In this document: piece by piece, positions 16,120 to 24,364 of the stretch
How the letters are laid out: each line of letters opens with the position of its first letter
Numbering within the stretch: position 1 is the stretch's first letter
Assembly (NCBI RefSeq): GCF_900107045.1
Contig: NZ_FNON01000009.1
Span: forward strand, 62,001-126,000
Length of the DNA stretch: 64,000 nt
DNA from: Amycolatopsis xylanica
Lineage (GTDB): Bacteria > Actinomycetota > Actinomycetes > Mycobacteriales > Pseudonocardiaceae
Reading direction: 5' to 3'
Made by a program: the position numbers and the translations under genes
The notes under the pieces: generated by a model
What the model was told of the DNA's origin: nothing
Seen by the model: the letters and a program-made list of their open reading frames with translations, nothing else
The model's database searches: none

Positions 16120-17526
16120 TCAGAGCACCCTCCTCAGCAGGCGCAGTCCTGGTTCGATGCGGTCCAGCGGAATCGCGCCGTAACCGAACACGAGTCCGCG
16201 GACCTCTGCTTTTCGGGCCGTGAAGTCCTCCAGTGAGTACAGCCGGATCCCGGCCTTCCGCGCGGCCTTCACCACCGGGCGCATGTCGGCGGACGCGAAC
16301 GCGCTGACGTGCAAGCCCGCCGAAGACGGGATCGGGGTGAGCAGGCCCGCGAAGTCCCGCTCGAGCACGCGGCGGACGAGATCGTGGCGCGCCTCGTACT
16401 CGCGCCGGCTCGCGCGGACGTGCCGCGCGAACCCGCCCTCGTCCATGAACTGCGCGAGCGCGGCCTGGATCGGGTTCGCGGTCTGCCAGTCGGCCAGCGA
16501 CTTGGCCTTGGTGAGCGCCACGCGCAGCGACGGCGGCGCGACCAGGAAACCGAGCCGCAGCCCGGGCGCGAGCACCTTCGAGAACGACCCGACATAGAGC
16601 ACCCGGTTGGCGGAATCGAGGCTGTGCAACGGTTCCAGCGGACGCCCGGCATAGCGGAACTCGGTGTCGTAGTCGTCTTCGATGATCGCGGCGTCGTTGC
16701 GCCCGCCCCAGTCGAGCAGCGCGAGCCGCCGCCGCAACGACATCGCCGTGCCGATCGGATACTGGTGCGACGGCGTCACGTAGACCAGGCGGCACCCGGG
16801 CGGAATCGCGTCGACGACCAGTCCCTCGTCGTCGACCGGCACGCCGTGCACCCGCGCGCCGAGCGTCTGGAACAGCAGCCGGGGCGGCGGGTAGCCGGGG
16901 TCTTCGACGGCGGCGTGCTCGCCCGGGCGCAGCAGCACGCGCGCCACCAGGTCGATCGCCTGCTGCGCGCCACCGGTCACGAGCACGTCGTCCGGCTCGG
17001 CGCGGACACCACGCGAAAGCCCGATCTGCCGGGCGATCGCCGCGCGCAGCCCGGGATGCCCCTGCGGGTCGCCGTAGGTGAGGACGTCCGCGGCGGACTC
17101 GCGCAGCTGGTTCGCCACGAGCCGCCGCCAGGTGTCGAACGGGAACCGGCGCAGATCGGGAACGCCGGCGCGGAAGTCGAACTCCGCCGTGGTCACGAAA
17201 CTGCGCGGCGCGTTGGGCATGGCGTCCCAGATCTCGACCGGCCGCAGCGGCGACGGCAAGCCGGGCGCCGGCCGGTCCGCTCGCCCGGCGCCGTCGCGGA
17301 CGAAGGTGCCGGATCCGACGTGCGCGTCGAGGAAACCTTCGGCGGTCAGCCGGTCGTATGCGGCGCTGACCGTGTTGCGGGAGACCTCGACGCGCCGGGC
17401 CAATTCCCTGGTCGGCGGCAGCGGGTCGCCCGCACGCAGCCTGCCGTCGAGGATGGCGGCGCGCAGCTGCCGGTAGATCTCGTCGCGCCGCCCGCGGCCC
17501 GGTGCGAACTCGATGTGGATGTCCAC
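16120..17526 (-). CDS. MocR-type regulator: GntR winged helix plus aminotransferase-like domain
   Basis: 468 residues. The N-terminal GntR-type winged helix (about 1-75) has RELARRVEVSRNTVSAAYDRL. The class I aminotransferase fold follows, with the PLP-binding lysine in YVGSFSKVLAPGLRLGF. Such proteins, PdxR being the model, are activators or repressors that use PLP as ligand, usually on a divergent neighbour. GTG at 17526 was chosen because homology starts immediately after it. An inverted repeat lies in the 82-base gap to the divergent TIGR03086 gene, the probable target. The ligand is unknown. Confidence 0.88.
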   Translation of the reverse strand: MDIHIEFAPGRGRRDEIYRQLRAAILDGRLRAGDPLPPTRELARRVEVSRNTVSAAYDRLTAEGFLDAHVGSGTFVRDGAGRADRPAPGLPSPLRPVEIWDAMPNAPRSFVTTAEFDFRAGVPDLRRFPFDTWRRLVANQLRESAADVLTYGDPQGHPGLRAAIARQIGLSRGVRAEPDDVLVTGGAQQAIDLVARVLLRPGEHAAVEDPGYPPPRLLFQTLGARVHGVPVDDEGLVVDAIPPGCRLVYVTPSHQYPIGTAMSLRRRLALLDWGGRNDAAIIEDDYDTEFRYAGRPLEPLHSLDSANRVLYVGSFSKVLAPGLRLGFLVAPPSLRVALTKAKSLADWQTANPIQAALAQFMDEGGFARHVRASRREYEARHDLVRRVLERDFAGLLTPIPSSAGLHVSAFASADMRPVVKAARKAGIRLYSLEDFTARKAEVRGLVFGYGAIPLDRIEPGLRLLRRVL

Positions 17527-17540
17527 CGGCCCATCGTAGA

Positions 17541-17585
17541 TTGGCCCAGTCCGATCGACCCGTTTTTGGCTCTCTGCTGGGCCGA
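17541..17585. promoter_or_regulatory. Candidate MocR operator
   Basis: TTGGCCCAG (17541-17549) and CTGGGCCGA (17577-17585) form a near-perfect inverted repeat with 27 bases between the arms, inside the divergent gap between the MocR gene and 17609. MocR regulators typically bind paired sites in such gaps. Confidence 0.4.
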
Positions 17586-17608
17586 TCTCCGGCACTAGCG
17601 TCGAAGCC

Positions 17609-18169
17609 ATGGATATCCGGGACCTGGATCGCCGCTCACTCGGGATCATCGACAAGCTCCTCGCCGGCGCCACCGAGGCGGACCTCGGCCGCCCCACCCC
17701 GTGCGCCGGCTGGGACCTCGCCGAGCTGCTCCGCCACCAGATCAGCGAAAACCACGCCTTCGCCACCGCCGCGCGCGAGGGGTCCGCGCCCGACTGGGAC
17801 GGCGGCACGCTCGGCGACGACGCCTTCGCGGCCTACAGCCGCTCGGCCGAGGACGCGCTCACCGCGTTCGACGAGGGCACGGCCCCGACCATGACTATCC
17901 GCGAGTTCGGAGACTTCCCCGCCGCGATCGCGCTGCGGATGCATCTGGTCGACTCGGTCGCGCACGGCTGGGACATCGCGCGCGCACTCGGCCTGCCCTA
18001 CGAACCCGACGCCGAAGCGCTCGCGGAAGCACTGCGGTTCGTCGAGAACATCCCCACGGACCGCGAGCCCGGCGGCAGCTTCGCGCCGGTCGTGCCGACT
18101 CCGCCCGCCGCCTCGGACCTGGACCGGTTCCTCGGCCTGCTCGGCCGCGACCCCGCCTGGGTCAGCTGA
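17609..18169 (+). CDS. TIGR03086-type DinB-like metal-binding protein
   Basis: 186 residues of the mycothiol-dependent maleylpyruvate isomerase N-terminal-like/DinB fold, marked by TPCAGWDLAELLRHQ near residue 30 and HLVDSVAHGWDIARAL near 112-127, which supply the usual histidine metal ligands. Actinobacterial members are often thought to use mycothiol, but no reaction is established for this subgroup. It lies divergent to a MocR regulator and overlaps the convergent metallopeptidase gene by 8 bases. Confidence 0.8.
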   Translation: MDIRDLDRRSLGIIDKLLAGATEADLGRPTPCAGWDLAELLRHQISENHAFATAAREGSAPDWDGGTLGDDAFAAYSRSAEDALTAFDEGTAPTMTIREFGDFPAAIALRMHLVDSVAHGWDIARALGLPYEPDAEALAEALRFVENIPTDREPGGSFAPVVPTPPAASDLDRFLGLLGRDPAWVS

Positions 18170-19190
18170 CCGCGCTCGCCGGGGCCGACCAGGTGTTGCA
18201 CGAAGCGGTCGTCTTCTCCCGGTACCCGGTGTTCGCCCAGTTGCCCTGGTTGACCCGGCTTCCGTGGGTCTCGCTGTTGCCGGTGTTGCCATAGTCGGCG
18301 ACCGCCGAGTTGGCGGTCGCCGTCGAAATGCCGCCGCGCCCGGCGGCGGCCGCGATGAACAGCGCGCCGAAGCAGTTCGCCTGCAGCTCGATGCGGCGGA
18401 CACGCTGCTGGTCCTCGGGGCTCGACTCGTCCTTGGTGACCATCTGGTCGCTGATCGCGGCCAGCATGCCGCTCTCGTGCTGCACGTGGTGGCCGTACTC
18501 GTGCGCGAGCGTCGCGAGGTGGGCGCCCTTGTTGGTGCCGACGGCGCTGAGCATCCACTCGCGCGGCAGGTAGATGGTGAGGTCGCCGGGGCAGTAGTAG
18601 GCCATGGCCTTCTTGCTGTCCGGCGCCTCGCCGCAGCGGCTCGACTCGGGCAGCTCGATCTCCAGGTTGACGTTCATGTGCGGCTCGTTGACCTGGTCGA
18701 GCACCGGTTTCCACGCCTGCTCGAGGCAGACGAGCGCGGCCTTGTAGAAGGCGAGCAGCTCGGCGTCGTTCTTGCTGATCTGCGGCAGCGTGCAGGTGAC
18801 CTTCGTCAGCGCGATGCCCGCGCCGAGAATCGGGTTCTTGTCGGTCTCGAGCACCTTGCCGACCTTCGCGCCCGGCTTCTCCCCCGTCTGGTTCTTCGCG
18901 AGCTCGGACTCCGCGTTGGGCGCGGGCAGCGCGTGCCCGCTCACCGTGCGTGACGCGTCGACGACGACGGCGCCCGCGACGAACACCAGCGCGGCGGCGA
19001 ACAACCCGATGATGACGCGCGAACCGGTCTTGAGCCCGCCACGCTGCGGCTGCGGGTACGCGGGCGGCGCCCACGCCAGGTAGTCGTCCGACACCAGTGG
19101 CGCATAGGTACTGCGAGGCAGCTCGGCGACCACCATCGGCGGTGGTTCCGGCCGGGCTCCCTCGGCAGGGTCGTTCCCCGAAAGACTCAT
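18162..19190 (-). CDS. Membrane-anchored neutral zinc metallopeptidase (YpfJ-like)
   Basis: 342 residues. A Pro-rich cytoplasmic N-terminus is followed by one membrane helix (about 58-78) and an extracytoplasmic domain. That domain holds the HEYGHH zinc motif (HExxH) near residue 229 and the third-ligand region ELQANCFGALF. This is the neutral zinc metallopeptidase family of YpfJ-like proteins. Four cysteines outside could form disulfides. A GGGGGAG site precedes the ATG at 19190. The substrate is unknown. Confidence 0.85.
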   Translation of the reverse strand: MSLSGNDPAEGARPEPPPMVVAELPRSTYAPLVSDDYLAWAPPAYPQPQRGGLKTGSRVIIGLFAAALVFVAGAVVVDASRTVSGHALPAPNAESELAKNQTGEKPGAKVGKVLETDKNPILGAGIALTKVTCTLPQISKNDAELLAFYKAALVCLEQAWKPVLDQVNEPHMNVNLEIELPESSRCGEAPDSKKAMAYYCPGDLTIYLPREWMLSAVGTNKGAHLATLAHEYGHHVQHESGMLAAISDQMVTKDESSPEDQQRVRRIELQANCFGALFIAAAAGRGGISTATANSAVADYGNTGNSETHGSRVNQGNWANTGYREKTTASCNTWSAPASAVS

Positions 19191-19313
19191 TACTCCCCCG
19201 TGACAATGACACGCCGCTATGTCCCCCGACTCCGGCGTCGAAAGTCAAGCATACGGATTGCCCGATTCGACCACGATCACGAAAAGGGAACGCCGTCCTG
19301 ACAGACTAGGGGA

Positions 19314-21329
19314 ATGAACGAAGAGGACCCGTACCTGTGGTTGGAAGACGTGAGCGGCGACCAGGCCCTGGACTGGGTGCGCGAGCACAACGCGGTGACG
19401 ACCGCGGAGCTCACGGGAGGCGCGCGCTTCGCCGCGATGCGTGACGAGATCCGCGAAGCGCTCGACGCCGACGACCGCATTCCGTACGTGCGCAGGCGCG
19501 GCGAGTTCCTCTACAACTTCTGGCAGGACGCGAGCCACCCGCGCGGGCTGTGGCGGCGCACCACGCTCGAGGAGTACCGCAAGGACAAGCCCGGCTGGGA
19601 GCTGCTGCTCGACGTCGACGCGCTCGGCGAGGCCGAGGGCGAGAACTGGGTCTGGCAGGGCGCGACCGTGCTGCGTCCCGACTACCGGCTCGCCCTCCTC
19701 GAGCTGTCGCGCGGCGGCGCGGACGCGACCGTGGTCCGCGAGTTCGACCTCGAGGCGCGCGCGTTCGTCGACGGCGGGTTCGAGCTGCCCGAGGCGAAGA
19801 GCAGCGTCGGCTGGATCGACGAAGACCGGATCTACGTGGGCACCGACTTCGGCGAGGGCTCGCTGACCAGCTCCGGGTATCCGCGGATCACCAAGGTCTG
19901 GCGCCGCGGCACCCCGCTGACCGAGGCGGAGACGGTGTTCGAGGGCAAGCCGGACGACGTGTCGGTGACCGGCTACCACGACCCGACCGAGGGTTATCAG
20001 CGCGATTTCGTGCACCGCAGCATCACCTTCTACCGGGCGGAGCGTTACCTGCGCACGCCGGAAGGGACGCTGGAGCGCATCGACGTCCCGGAGGACGCGA
20101 AGACGTCGATCTACCGCCAGTGGCTGCTCGTGCGCACCCGCTCGCCGTGGAGCGTCGGCGGCGCCGACCATCCGGCTGGCGCGTTGCTGGCCATCGAGTT
20201 CGAGGCGTTTCGCGCGGGCGACCGGAATTTCACCGTGCTGTTCGAACCGGACGCGCACACGTCGCTCGAATACCACGCATGGACCCGCAATCACCTTTTG
20301 CTGGCAACGCTTTCCGACGTCAAGACCGAGCTGCGGGTGCTGACGCCGCGTGACGGCGGCTGGGATTCGCAGCCGCTCGCGGGCGCGCCGACGTTCAGCA
20401 CGGCGGAGATCCTCGACACCGACCCGGACGCCAGCGACGAGTACCTGCTCAACATCAGCGGTTTCCTCACGCCGGCGACCTTGAGCTACGGCCGGGTCGG
20501 CGAGGAGATCGAGGTGCTCAAGCAGTCGCCGGCGCGGTTCGACGCCGAGGGCATGACGGTCGAGCAGCATTTCGCGACGTCGGCGGACGGCACGCGGATC
20601 CCGTACTTCGTGGTCCGCCCGCGTGGTGTGGAGGGCGGGCCGACGCTGCTGACCGGCTACGGCGGTTTCGAGGCCGCGATCCTGCCCGCGTACAGCGGCG
20701 TGACCGGCCGCGGCTGGCTCGCACGCGGCGGCACGTACGTGTCCGCGAACATCCGCGGCGGCGGCGAATACGGGCCGGACTGGCACACCCAGGTCATCAA
20801 GGCCAACCGCTACAAGGTGTACGAGGACTTCGCGGCCGTCGCCGCCGACCTGGTCTCGCGCGGCATCACCACGGCCGCGCAACTCGGCATCCAGGGCGGC
20901 AGCAACGGCGGGCTGCTGATGGGCGTCATGCTCACCCGCTACCCCGAGCTGTTCGGCGCGATCGTCAGCCAGGTCCCGCTGCTGGACATGAAGCGCTACC
21001 ACAAGCTGCTGGCGGGCGCGTCGTGGATGGCGGAGTACGGCGACCCCGACGAAGAGTCCGAATGGGAGTACATCTCGAAGTACTCGCCGTACCAGAACGT
21101 CCAAAGTGGACAAAACTATCCGCCGACCCTGTTCGTCACCTCGACCCGTGACGACCGGGTGCATCCCGGGCACGCGCGGAAGATGTTCGCGAAGATGAAC
21201 GAACAGGGTTACGACGTCAGGTATTACGAGAACATCGAAGGCGGCCACGGCGGCGCGGCCGACAACGAGCAGCTCGCGTTCAAATGGGCGCTGGTCTTCG
21301 AATTCCTGTGGGAGCGGCTCACGAAGTGA
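19314..21329 (+). CDS. Prolyl oligopeptidase family serine peptidase (S9A)
   Basis: 671 residues. The N-terminal beta-propeller (about 60-390) is preceded by the DPYLWLEDV signature. The C-terminal hydrolase domain has the nucleophile in GGSNGGLLMG, Asp in TSTRDDRVHPGH and His in NIEGGHGG. There is no signal peptide, so it is probably cytoplasmic and cuts short proline-containing peptides. The last 11 bases overlap the convergent SMR gene. Confidence 0.9.
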   Translation: MNEEDPYLWLEDVSGDQALDWVREHNAVTTAELTGGARFAAMRDEIREALDADDRIPYVRRRGEFLYNFWQDASHPRGLWRRTTLEEYRKDKPGWELLLDVDALGEAEGENWVWQGATVLRPDYRLALLELSRGGADATVVREFDLEARAFVDGGFELPEAKSSVGWIDEDRIYVGTDFGEGSLTSSGYPRITKVWRRGTPLTEAETVFEGKPDDVSVTGYHDPTEGYQRDFVHRSITFYRAERYLRTPEGTLERIDVPEDAKTSIYRQWLLVRTRSPWSVGGADHPAGALLAIEFEAFRAGDRNFTVLFEPDAHTSLEYHAWTRNHLLLATLSDVKTELRVLTPRDGGWDSQPLAGAPTFSTAEILDTDPDASDEYLLNISGFLTPATLSYGRVGEEIEVLKQSPARFDAEGMTVEQHFATSADGTRIPYFVVRPRGVEGGPTLLTGYGGFEAAILPAYSGVTGRGWLARGGTYVSANIRGGGEYGPDWHTQVIKANRYKVYEDFAAVAADLVSRGITTAAQLGIQGGSNGGLLMGVMLTRYPELFGAIVSQVPLLDMKRYHKLLAGASWMAEYGDPDEESEWEYISKYSPYQNVQSGQNYPPTLFVTSTRDDRVHPGHARKMFAKMNEQGYDVRYYENIEGGHGGAADNEQLAFKWALVFEFLWERLTK

Positions 21330-21633
21330 CCTTCGCGAGCACGATCCCGCCGACGATCAGGCTCAGCGCGAGAATCCGCCCGGCGCCCAGCGGGTCCTTG
21401 TTGACCACCACGCCGAGCACGATCGCGCCGACGGCGCCGATGCCGGTGAACACCGCGTAGGCGGTGCCCACCGGCACGGTGTCCATCGCGCGCGAAAGCA
21501 GGTACACGGCGGCGACACCGAGGACGACACACAGCACGGTCGGCAGCGGCCTGGTGAAGTTCTCGGTCGGTTTGATGCTCTGCGACCAAGCGATTTCGAC
21601 CAGCCCGGCCGCGACGAGCACGAGCCAGCCCAT
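21319..21633 (-). CDS. Small multidrug resistance family exporter, Gdx/SugE-like
   Basis: 104 residues with four membrane helices. The essential glutamate is in GLVEIAWSQSIK of helix 1, and the AYAVFTGIGAVGAIVLG stretch is typical of the SugE/Gdx branch, several members of which export guanidinium. Start 21633 is preferred over 21645: it gives the normal length and MGWL start, and its ATG overlaps the azoreductase stop (TGATG). Only one SMR gene is present, consistent with the homodimeric Gdx type. Co-transcribed with the azoreductase and presumably under the divergent TetR. Confidence 0.87.
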   Translation of the reverse strand: MGWLVLVAAGLVEIAWSQSIKPTENFTRPLPTVLCVVLGVAAVYLLSRAMDTVPVGTAYAVFTGIGAVGAIVLGVVVNKDPLGAGRILALSLIVGGIVLAKVTS

Positions 21634-22259
21634 CACCGCGCCCATTCGTCGGCGAGGTCGCGCGCCGCTTCGTAAGAGGCTTGGCGCGCGGCCTCGAGGC
21701 TTGCGAGCTTCGGGTCGACGAGCGCGTTGGTGAGCTCGGCGTTGAGGAACGTGACGTCCTCGACGTCGTAGTGCCCGGCGAAGAAGTCACGCAGATAGCG
21801 CTCATGATGGTCGAACGGCGCGCGAGGCGTACCGGGCCGATACGACCCGCCGCGCGCGCCGACGACCACGAAAGCCTTGCCACGCAACGACATCTTCGGG
21901 AACGTCACCTGGTCGATCCACGCCTTCAGCGCGGCCGGGATCGAGAAGTTGTACATGGGCGCGCCGAACAGCACCACGTCCGCCGCGAGGAACTCGTCGA
22001 GCAGCGGCTGGATGATCCGCCAGGCCTCCCGCTGTTCCGGTGTGCGGACGGCGTCGACGTAGCGCGCGGGGTCGGTGATGCCCTCGGCCAGCAGCCGGTC
22101 ACAGATCTCGGTCCACGCCTCGCCGATCGGCGGGACCGGGTCTTTGGCCAGGTCACGGTAGGTATAGCCACCGCTCCAGCCCTTCACGAGACGCTGCCCG
22201 AGCTCACGCGAGAACGAGGCTCGGCGCGCGCTGGAGTCGAGGTGCAGCAAGTGGGTCAT
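21633..22259 (-). CDS. FMN-dependent NADH:quinone/azo oxidoreductase (AzoR-like)
   Basis: 208 residues of the flavodoxin-like fold family. The N-terminus LHLDSSAR binds the FMN phosphate and PMYNFSIPAALKAWIDQV is the AzoR signature. It reduces quinones or azo compounds with NAD(P)H and relieves thiol or electrophile stress. A GGGAGGA site precedes the ATG at 22259. It forms an operon with the SMR exporter and diverges from a TetR gene across two likely operators. Confidence 0.85.
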   Translation of the reverse strand: MTHLLHLDSSARRASFSRELGQRLVKGWSGGYTYRDLAKDPVPPIGEAWTEICDRLLAEGITDPARYVDAVRTPEQREAWRIIQPLLDEFLAADVVLFGAPMYNFSIPAALKAWIDQVTFPKMSLRGKAFVVVGARGGSYRPGTPRAPFDHHERYLRDFFAGHYDVEDVTFLNAELTNALVDPKLASLEAARQASYEAARDLADEWAR

Positions 22260-22277
22260 CGCGATTCCTCCCAGAAG

Positions 22278-22330
22278 TGGACGTCGTGTCCAGTTACCCT
22301 GACGGTAGCTTCAAGTGGACATCGCGTCCA
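22278..22330. promoter_or_regulatory. Twin TetR operators
   Basis: TGGACGTCGTGTCCA (22278-22292) and TGGACATCGCGTCCA (22316-22330) are dyads with TGGAC/GTCCA arms. Both extend into AGTGGAC...GTCCAGTTA and they are 38 bp apart, in the gap between the azoreductase and tetR genes. They are the obvious binding sites for the TetR regulator. Confidence 0.7.
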
Positions 22331-22350
22331 GTTATTCCTAAGATCCAGGC

Positions 22351-22908
22351 ATGCCGTCAGCGGAACGGGCCGACGCGGCCAAGAACCGGGCCAAGGTGCT
22401 CGCCGCGGCCGCGGTCCTCTTCGCCGAGCGCGACGCGTCCGAAGTGACCATGGACGACATCGCGAAGGCGGCGGGCGTCGGCCGCGGCACGCTCTACCGG
22501 CGTTACCCCGACCGCGCGTCCATCGCCATCGCCCTGCTCGACGAACACGAGCGTGTGCTGCAAGAGAAGCTGATGCGCGGCGAGCCCCCACTCGGCCCCG
22601 GCGCGCCGCCCGCGGAACGGCTGGCCGCGTTCTACACGGAAATGATCGAGTTGCTGCGCACGCACGGCCATCTCGTGCTCGGCAGCGAAGTCGGCCAGTC
22701 GCGGTTCGCCACCGGCGCGTACGGATTCTGGCGGGCCCACGTACGCGCATTGCTCGTCGCGGCGGGCAAACCGGACCCGGACACGCTGACCGACGTCCTC
22801 CTCGCCCCGCTCGCGCCCGAGGTGTTCCGTTTCCAGACCGAGCAACTCGGCATCAGCCCGGACCGCATCGCCTCGACGTTGCGAGATTTGGCGTCTTCAC
22901 TGACATAG
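22351..22908 (+). CDS. TetR family transcriptional regulator
   Basis: 185 residues. An N-terminal helix-turn-helix (about 12-58) reads TMDDIAKAAGVGRGTLYRRYPDR, followed by an all-helical ligand domain. It probably represses itself and the divergent azoreductase-efflux operon through the two TGGAC dyads. The ligand, perhaps a quinone, dye or cationic drug, is not evident. Confidence 0.88.
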   Translation: MPSAERADAAKNRAKVLAAAAVLFAERDASEVTMDDIAKAAGVGRGTLYRRYPDRASIAIALLDEHERVLQEKLMRGEPPLGPGAPPAERLAAFYTEMIELLRTHGHLVLGSEVGQSRFATGAYGFWRAHVRALLVAAGKPDPDTLTDVLLAPLAPEVFRFQTEQLGISPDRIASTLRDLASSLT

Positions 22909-22921
22909 GTTGTCAGTGAAG
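22895..22921 (+). terminator. Hairpin spanning the tetR stop codon
   Basis: CTTCACTGACA and TGTCAGTGAAG form a perfect 11-bp stem around a TAGGT loop that contains the tetR stop. It may terminate tetR transcripts or occlude the GAAG preceding the next start at 22929. Confidence 0.5.
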
Positions 22922-22928
22922 CGGGTCC

Positions 22929-23384
22929 ATGATCACCGGCGTGAACGACTTCGACTTCTTCCTCGGCACTTGGACCGTCGTCAACCGGCGGCTCGTCAAA
23001 CCACTGACCGGCAGCGACGAATGGGACGAGTTCCCCGCCACGTCGACCTGCCACACCGTGTTCGACGGCGCGGGCAACTTCGACGAGATCTCCTTCCCCA
23101 CCAAGGGTTTCACCGGCATGACGCTGCGCCTGTTCGCCCCGGAGACCGGCCAATGGTCGATCTACTGGGCCAACAGCCGCACCGGCCTCCTCCAGCCCCC
23201 GGTGCACGGCGGGTTCGACGACGGAGTCGGCCTCTTCTACGGCGACGACGAGCACGACGGCCGCCCCGTCCGCGTCCGCTATACCTGGGCGACCGGGGAC
23301 AGTCCGCGCTGGGATCAGGCCTTCTCGATCGACGGCGAACAGACCTGGGAAACGAACTGGATCATGGAGTTCTCCCGCGCGTGA
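22929..23384 (+). CDS. Conserved hypothetical protein, lipocalin-like (DUF1579-like)
   Basis: 151 residues with a beta-rich pattern: DFDFFLGTWTVVNRRL at the start and repeated W/Y positions (GQWSIYWANS, VRYTWATGDSPRWDQAFS). This resembles DUF1579-like lipocalin-fold proteins, but I cannot name it securely. It lacks a signal peptide. ATG at 22929 is used; GTG at 22941 is an alternative. It lies 20 bases after tetR and may be read through with it. Confidence 0.6.
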   Translation: MITGVNDFDFFLGTWTVVNRRLVKPLTGSDEWDEFPATSTCHTVFDGAGNFDEISFPTKGFTGMTLRLFAPETGQWSIYWANSRTGLLQPPVHGGFDDGVGLFYGDDEHDGRPVRVRYTWATGDSPRWDQAFSIDGEQTWETNWIMEFSRA

Positions 23385-23388
23385 ACTC

Positions 23389-23428
23389 GCGGAAGGTCAC
23401 CTCGCCCACGGGCGAGGTGACCTTCCGC
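23389..23428. terminator. Bidirectional hairpin between convergent genes
   Basis: A nearly 19-bp perfect stem (GCGGAAGGTCACCTCGCCC and its complement) with a 2-4 base loop, four bases after one gene and 36 before the end of the convergent LLM gene. Confidence 0.75.
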
Positions 23429-23464
23429 CGATAAGCGACGAAAGCCTTACCCGGCAGCAGAGCG

Positions 23465-24289
23465 CTAAAACAACGCCGCCACGTCATCCACGAATTCGAG
23501 CACCGAGTCCACTTCGGACCACTGCGGCACCAGCACCAGCCTGGTCACCCCCAACTCGGCATACGCGTCGACGGCCGCCCGGTCGATCCGGCTCCGCGGC
23601 GGAGGCGTCACGGAGATCTCCAACGGCGCCAGCCCTTGCGGCCGCTCGAATCTCCCCAGCTCCGCGATGAACTTCCCCGCCGCCTCAACATCGAGCGACC
23701 ATCCATACCACCCCGTCCCCCGCGTCACAGCCCGTCGAAACGACGCGGCGACCTGCCCACCGAAGTGCACCGGAACCGGATCCTGCACCGGTTTCGGCTC
23801 GGCCCGCACCTGCGCGAACTCGACGTGCCGTCCCTTGAAATCCCGATCACCCCAGACGGCCGCCATGGCATCGAGGCATTCGACCGTCCGCTCCCCACGC
23901 TCCGCCAGCGAAGTGCCCAGCGCCCGGAACTCGGGTTCCAGGTAGCCGACTCCAACCCCCAGCTGAAGCCGGCCACCCGAAACCCGGTCGAGCGAAGCGA
24001 CCTTCTTGGCCAGCACCAGCGGAGTGTGCAAGGGCAAGACGAGAACCCCGGTGCCCAGCAAGATGCTGCTCGTGTGGGCCGCGACATTCGAGAGCGCGAC
24101 GAACGGATCCAAGATCGGCGCGTCGGGCGGCAGCGGCGCTTCCGGAACGGGCGGATCGGGAAGGACGTAGTGCTCGCTCGCCCACAAGCTCTCCCACCCG
24201 GCCTGTTCCGCGGCCACCGCCACCCTCACGGCGTCGGCGGGATTCGTGGCGAGCGCGCCGTTGTTGATACCGAACAATCCAAAACGCAT
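23465..24289 (-). CDS. LLM-class F420-dependent oxidoreductase
   Basis: 274 residues of the luciferase-like TIM-barrel family: MRFGLFGINNG at the start, AEQAGWESLWASEHYVLP, and SGGRLQLGVGVGYLEPEF with the usual substrate/cofactor loop. The pattern fits the TIGR03619-like F420 group. Hydride transfer from reduced F420 to an unknown substrate is family inference. ATG at 24289 is supported by AGGA 7 bases upstream. It is a single gene behind a bidirectional hairpin. Confidence 0.82.
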   Translation of the reverse strand: MRFGLFGINNGALATNPADAVRVAVAAEQAGWESLWASEHYVLPDPPVPEAPLPPDAPILDPFVALSNVAAHTSSILLGTGVLVLPLHTPLVLAKKVASLDRVSGGRLQLGVGVGYLEPEFRALGTSLAERGERTVECLDAMAAVWGDRDFKGRHVEFAQVRAEPKPVQDPVPVHFGGQVAASFRRAVTRGTGWYGWSLDVEAAGKFIAELGRFERPQGLAPLEISVTPPPRSRIDRAAVDAYAELGVTRLVLVPQWSEVDSVLEFVDDVAALF

Positions 24290-24364
24290 ACCCGAATCCT
24301 GGCGCGGCCCCGCATCGCTCACCAGCGACGATTACGCATGCCCGCCATGCACCCGGCGAATGCC

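Noticed and set aside
21634..21645. Upstream ATG for the SMR exporter
   Set aside because: It would add MGAV in front of the conserved MGWL start and lies inside the azoreductase coding end. The TGATG junction at 21633 is the better start.
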